The notes beneath the pieces are model-generated. The model was given only the letters and a program-made list of their open reading frames with translations. It was not told the DNA's origin and did no database searches. This document shows positions 36,148 to 37,728 of a stretch of DNA of 37,728 nucleotides, one piece after another. Source of the DNA: Rhodospirillales bacterium (GTDB lineage: Bacteria; Pseudomonadota; Alphaproteobacteria; Rhodospirillales; JANQFP01); the NCBI GenBank assembly GCA_028277795.1, contig JANQFP010000140.1:1-37728 (forward strand). Reading direction: 5' to 3'. The position numbers were made by a program, and so were the translations under genes. The first letter of the stretch is position 1. Each line of letters opens with the position of its first letter.

Positions 36148-37577
36148 AGACCCCGGACCTGAGCGGACTCAAATCCCGCATCGTCGACCAACTCACGTCC
36201 CGCATCGACACCCTGCGGCCCGCCGCCGCCCGCCTGTGGGACTCGGCACGGCGCTGGCGGCCGGCCTCGGAGCGGCGCCCGGCCGCCGACGGCTCGCTCG
36301 CGGTCATGCTGCGGCCTTGGCAGCGCCTCGGCTGGGGCGTGGTGGTGGCGTTCCTCGGCGGCTCGGTGCTGTGGGCGGCCCAGGCCCGGCTCGATGCCGC
36401 CGCCATCGCCCCCGGCGTGGTGGGCGTCGAGACCAACCGCAAGACGGTCCAGCACCTGGAGGGCGGCATCATCGAGGAGATCCGCATCGCCGAGGGCGAC
36501 CACGTGGACGCCGGCGAGATCCTGGTGGTGTTCGACGCCACCTACGCCCGGGCGTCCCTGGACATGCTGACCGGCCAGCACGACGCGGCCCTGGCCCTCC
36601 AGGCCCGCCTGGTGGCCGAGCGCGACGGCAAGCCCGAGATCCGGTTCCCCGAGTCGTTGATGAGGCGCGCCGACGACCCCAAGGTGAGCGAGGTGATCGT
36701 CGGCCAGATCGACATCTTCGAGTCCCGCCGCGCGCGCATCGCCAACCAGGAGTCCATCCTGCGCGAGCGCATCGCCAAGCACCGCCAGGAGATTGCCGGC
36801 CTCAGGGCCCAGGCGGCGGCCGGCCGGCGCCAGCTCGAGCTTCTGGCCGAAGAGATCGAGACCGCGGAGGAGCTGCTGAAGGAGGGCCTGATCACCAAGT
36901 CGCGGCTGCTGGCGCTGAAGCGCAACGCTGCCGAGATCACCGGCGACGTGGGCGACTATGCCGCCCGCATCGCGCGCGCCGAGGAGAGCATCGCCGAGGT
37001 GCGCCTGCAGTTGACCCTGCCCCGCAACCGCCACATGAACCAGGTCACCGAGATGGTGCAGGAGGTCCAGGGCCGCATCGCCGACCTGGAAGAGAAGATC
37101 CGCGCCGCCCGCGACGTGCTCAGCCGCACCGCCGTGACCGCCCCGGTGGCCGGCATCGTCGTCGACCTCCAGGTCCACACCCCCGGCGGCGTGGTGCAGC
37201 CGGGGCAGACGCTCATGGACCTGGTGCCCGACCGCGACCGGCTGGTGGTCCAGGCCCGCGTCCATCCGCGGGACATCGATGCCGTCTTCGTGGACATGCC
37301 GGCACGGGTGCGCCTGAGCGCCTTCAACGCCCGCACCACGCCGCCCCTGGAGGGCGTGGTGACGTCGGTGTCCGCCGACCGGGTGACCGACCCCGCGACC
37401 GGCGTCCCCTACTTCGCCGTCCGCGTCGTGCCGCGGGAGACCCCCGGCTTCGACCTCGCGGCCCTGAAGCCGGGCATGCAGGCGGAGGTGTTCCTGGTCA
37501 CCGCCGAGCGCACGGCGCTCGACTACGTGCTGGAGCCCGTCACCCGCAGCTTCGAGCGCGCCGGCCGCGAGCGTTAA
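36144..37577 (+). CDS. Type I secretion membrane-fusion (HlyD/PrtE family) adaptor, system 2
   Basis: The 477-residue adaptor starts at ATG 36144 after AGGGAGG, overlapping the exporter stop by four bases. It has a long cytoplasmic N-terminus (about 60 residues, Arg-rich), one membrane helix (about 63-82), the lipoyl half VQHLEGGIIEEIRIAEGDHVDAG, and a coiled-coil hairpin (about 130-320, including EEIETAEELLKEGLITKSRLLALKR). The other lipoyl half is TAVTAPVAGIVVDLQVHTPGGVV. The beta domain contains VPYFAVRVVP and LKPGMQAEVFL, typical of PrtE/HlyD. No tolC gene follows; the outer channel is probably the one at 21550-22857 or another in the genome. Confidence 0.94.
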   Translation: MKTPDLSGLKSRIVDQLTSRIDTLRPAAARLWDSARRWRPASERRPAADGSLAVMLRPWQRLGWGVVVAFLGGSVLWAAQARLDAAAIAPGVVGVETNRKTVQHLEGGIIEEIRIAEGDHVDAGEILVVFDATYARASLDMLTGQHDAALALQARLVAERDGKPEIRFPESLMRRADDPKVSEVIVGQIDIFESRRARIANQESILRERIAKHRQEIAGLRAQAAAGRRQLELLAEEIETAEELLKEGLITKSRLLALKRNAAEITGDVGDYAARIARAEESIAEVRLQLTLPRNRHMNQVTEMVQEVQGRIADLEEKIRAARDVLSRTAVTAPVAGIVVDLQVHTPGGVVQPGQTLMDLVPDRDRLVVQARVHPRDIDAVFVDMPARVRLSAFNARTTPPLEGVVTSVSADRVTDPATGVPYFAVRVVPRETPGFDLAALKPGMQAEVFLVTAERTALDYVLEPVTRSFERAGRER

Positions 37578-37588
37578 CCTTTCCGTCC

Positions 37589-37609
37589 TTGCCGGGCTTG
37601 ACCCGGCAA
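37589..37609 (+). terminator. REP-like palindrome after the adaptor gene
   Basis: TTGCCGGG (37589-37596) pairs exactly with CCCGGCAA (37602-37609) across CTTGA, starting 11 bases after the adaptor stop. It is both a dispersed repeat type (GCCGGGCTTGACCCGGC) and a likely transcription end for the second secretion operon. Confidence 0.6.
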
Positions 37610-37695
37610 TCCATGGACCCCCGGGTCAAGCCCACGGCTGTCCGGTTCAGCAAAACCGGTGGTGTCCCTGCGAGGTCGAACAAGCAGAAGTCGTC

Positions 37696-37718
37696 ATGCC
37701 CGTGCTTGTCACGGGCAT
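37696..37718. repeat. Second REP-like palindrome at window end
   Basis: ATGCCCGTG (37696-37704) pairs exactly with CACGGGCAT (37710-37718) around CTTGT. Flanking GTC and CCACGTC match the common alphaproteobacterial GTCATGCCCG...CGGGCATCCACGTC repeat. It continues the repeat-rich tail that begins at 37589; a small minus-strand frame here (MDARDKHGHD) is repeat-derived. Confidence 0.7.
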
Positions 37719-37728
37719 CCACGTCCTT

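Noticed and set aside
37540..37722. 60-residue minus-strand ORF at the right edge
   Set aside because: Its sequence is translated REP-like palindromes (MDARDKHGHD type), a common false gene.

Overview
The window is GC-rich chromosomal DNA whose proteins look alphaproteobacterial. The clues are a yggT / DUF167 / folD overlap operon, FecR-RTX exoproteins with type I secretion, a NapC-type tetraheme cytochrome, and several families of dispersed intergenic palindromes. I infer a Rhodospirillales-type organism (Magnetospirillum-like), but no rRNA or other taxonomic marker is present to prove it. I saw no tRNA, rRNA, CRISPR array, transposase or prophage module.

Layout. 1-1.25 kb: a large inverted repeat and three short genes of unknown function. 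1.4-2.95 kb: yggT, a DUF167 gene and folD on the plus strand with overlapping ends. 3.2-4.0 kb: an exported protein of unknown function. It converges, across a dispersed palindrome, on a DUF3772/MscS channel (4.2-6.7 kb, minus). 6.8-8.3 kb: a diheme c-type cytochrome followed by a NapC/NirT tetraheme cytochrome, both minus. 8.4-14.35 kb: a type I secretion operon on the minus strand (FecR-RTX substrate, ABC exporter, HlyD adaptor). 14.6-15.7 kb: a stand-alone ArnA-C-like sugar-nucleotide dehydrogenase/decarboxylase. 15.8-17.0 kb: a RES-Xre toxin-antitoxin pair with a palindromic operator inside its promoter. 17.1-22.9 kb: a TolC-family outer-membrane gene followed closely by two tandem TPR-GT41 (O-GlcNAc-transferase/SPINDLY-like) glycosyltransferases, minus strand. 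23.1-31.2 kb: a plus-strand GlgE-pathway alpha-glucan cluster (GT4 glucan or maltose-1-phosphate synthase, a GH13 enzyme, GlgE, and a TreS-maltokinase fusion). 31.2-31.8 kb: a long, partly AT-rich regulatory gap. 31.8-37.6 kb: a second type I operon on the plus strand (RTX protein with about 50 nonapeptides, PrtD-type ABC exporter, HlyD/PrtE adaptor), ending in REP-like palindromes.

How the parts may work together. The window has two inner-membrane type I exporters, each with its own RTX substrate, and one TolC-type outer channel that could serve both. The two GT41 enzymes share the apparent TolC operon, and a nucleotide-sugar enzyme lies next to the FecR-RTX gene. This suggests a locus that makes, possibly glycosylates, and exports cell-surface or extracellular calcium-binding proteins; the glycosylation step is inference. 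The GlgE cluster is a near-complete route from trehalose and/or ADP-glucose through maltose-1-phosphate to alpha-glucan. No branching enzyme (GlgB) or ADP-glucose pyrophosphorylase (GlgC) is in the window.
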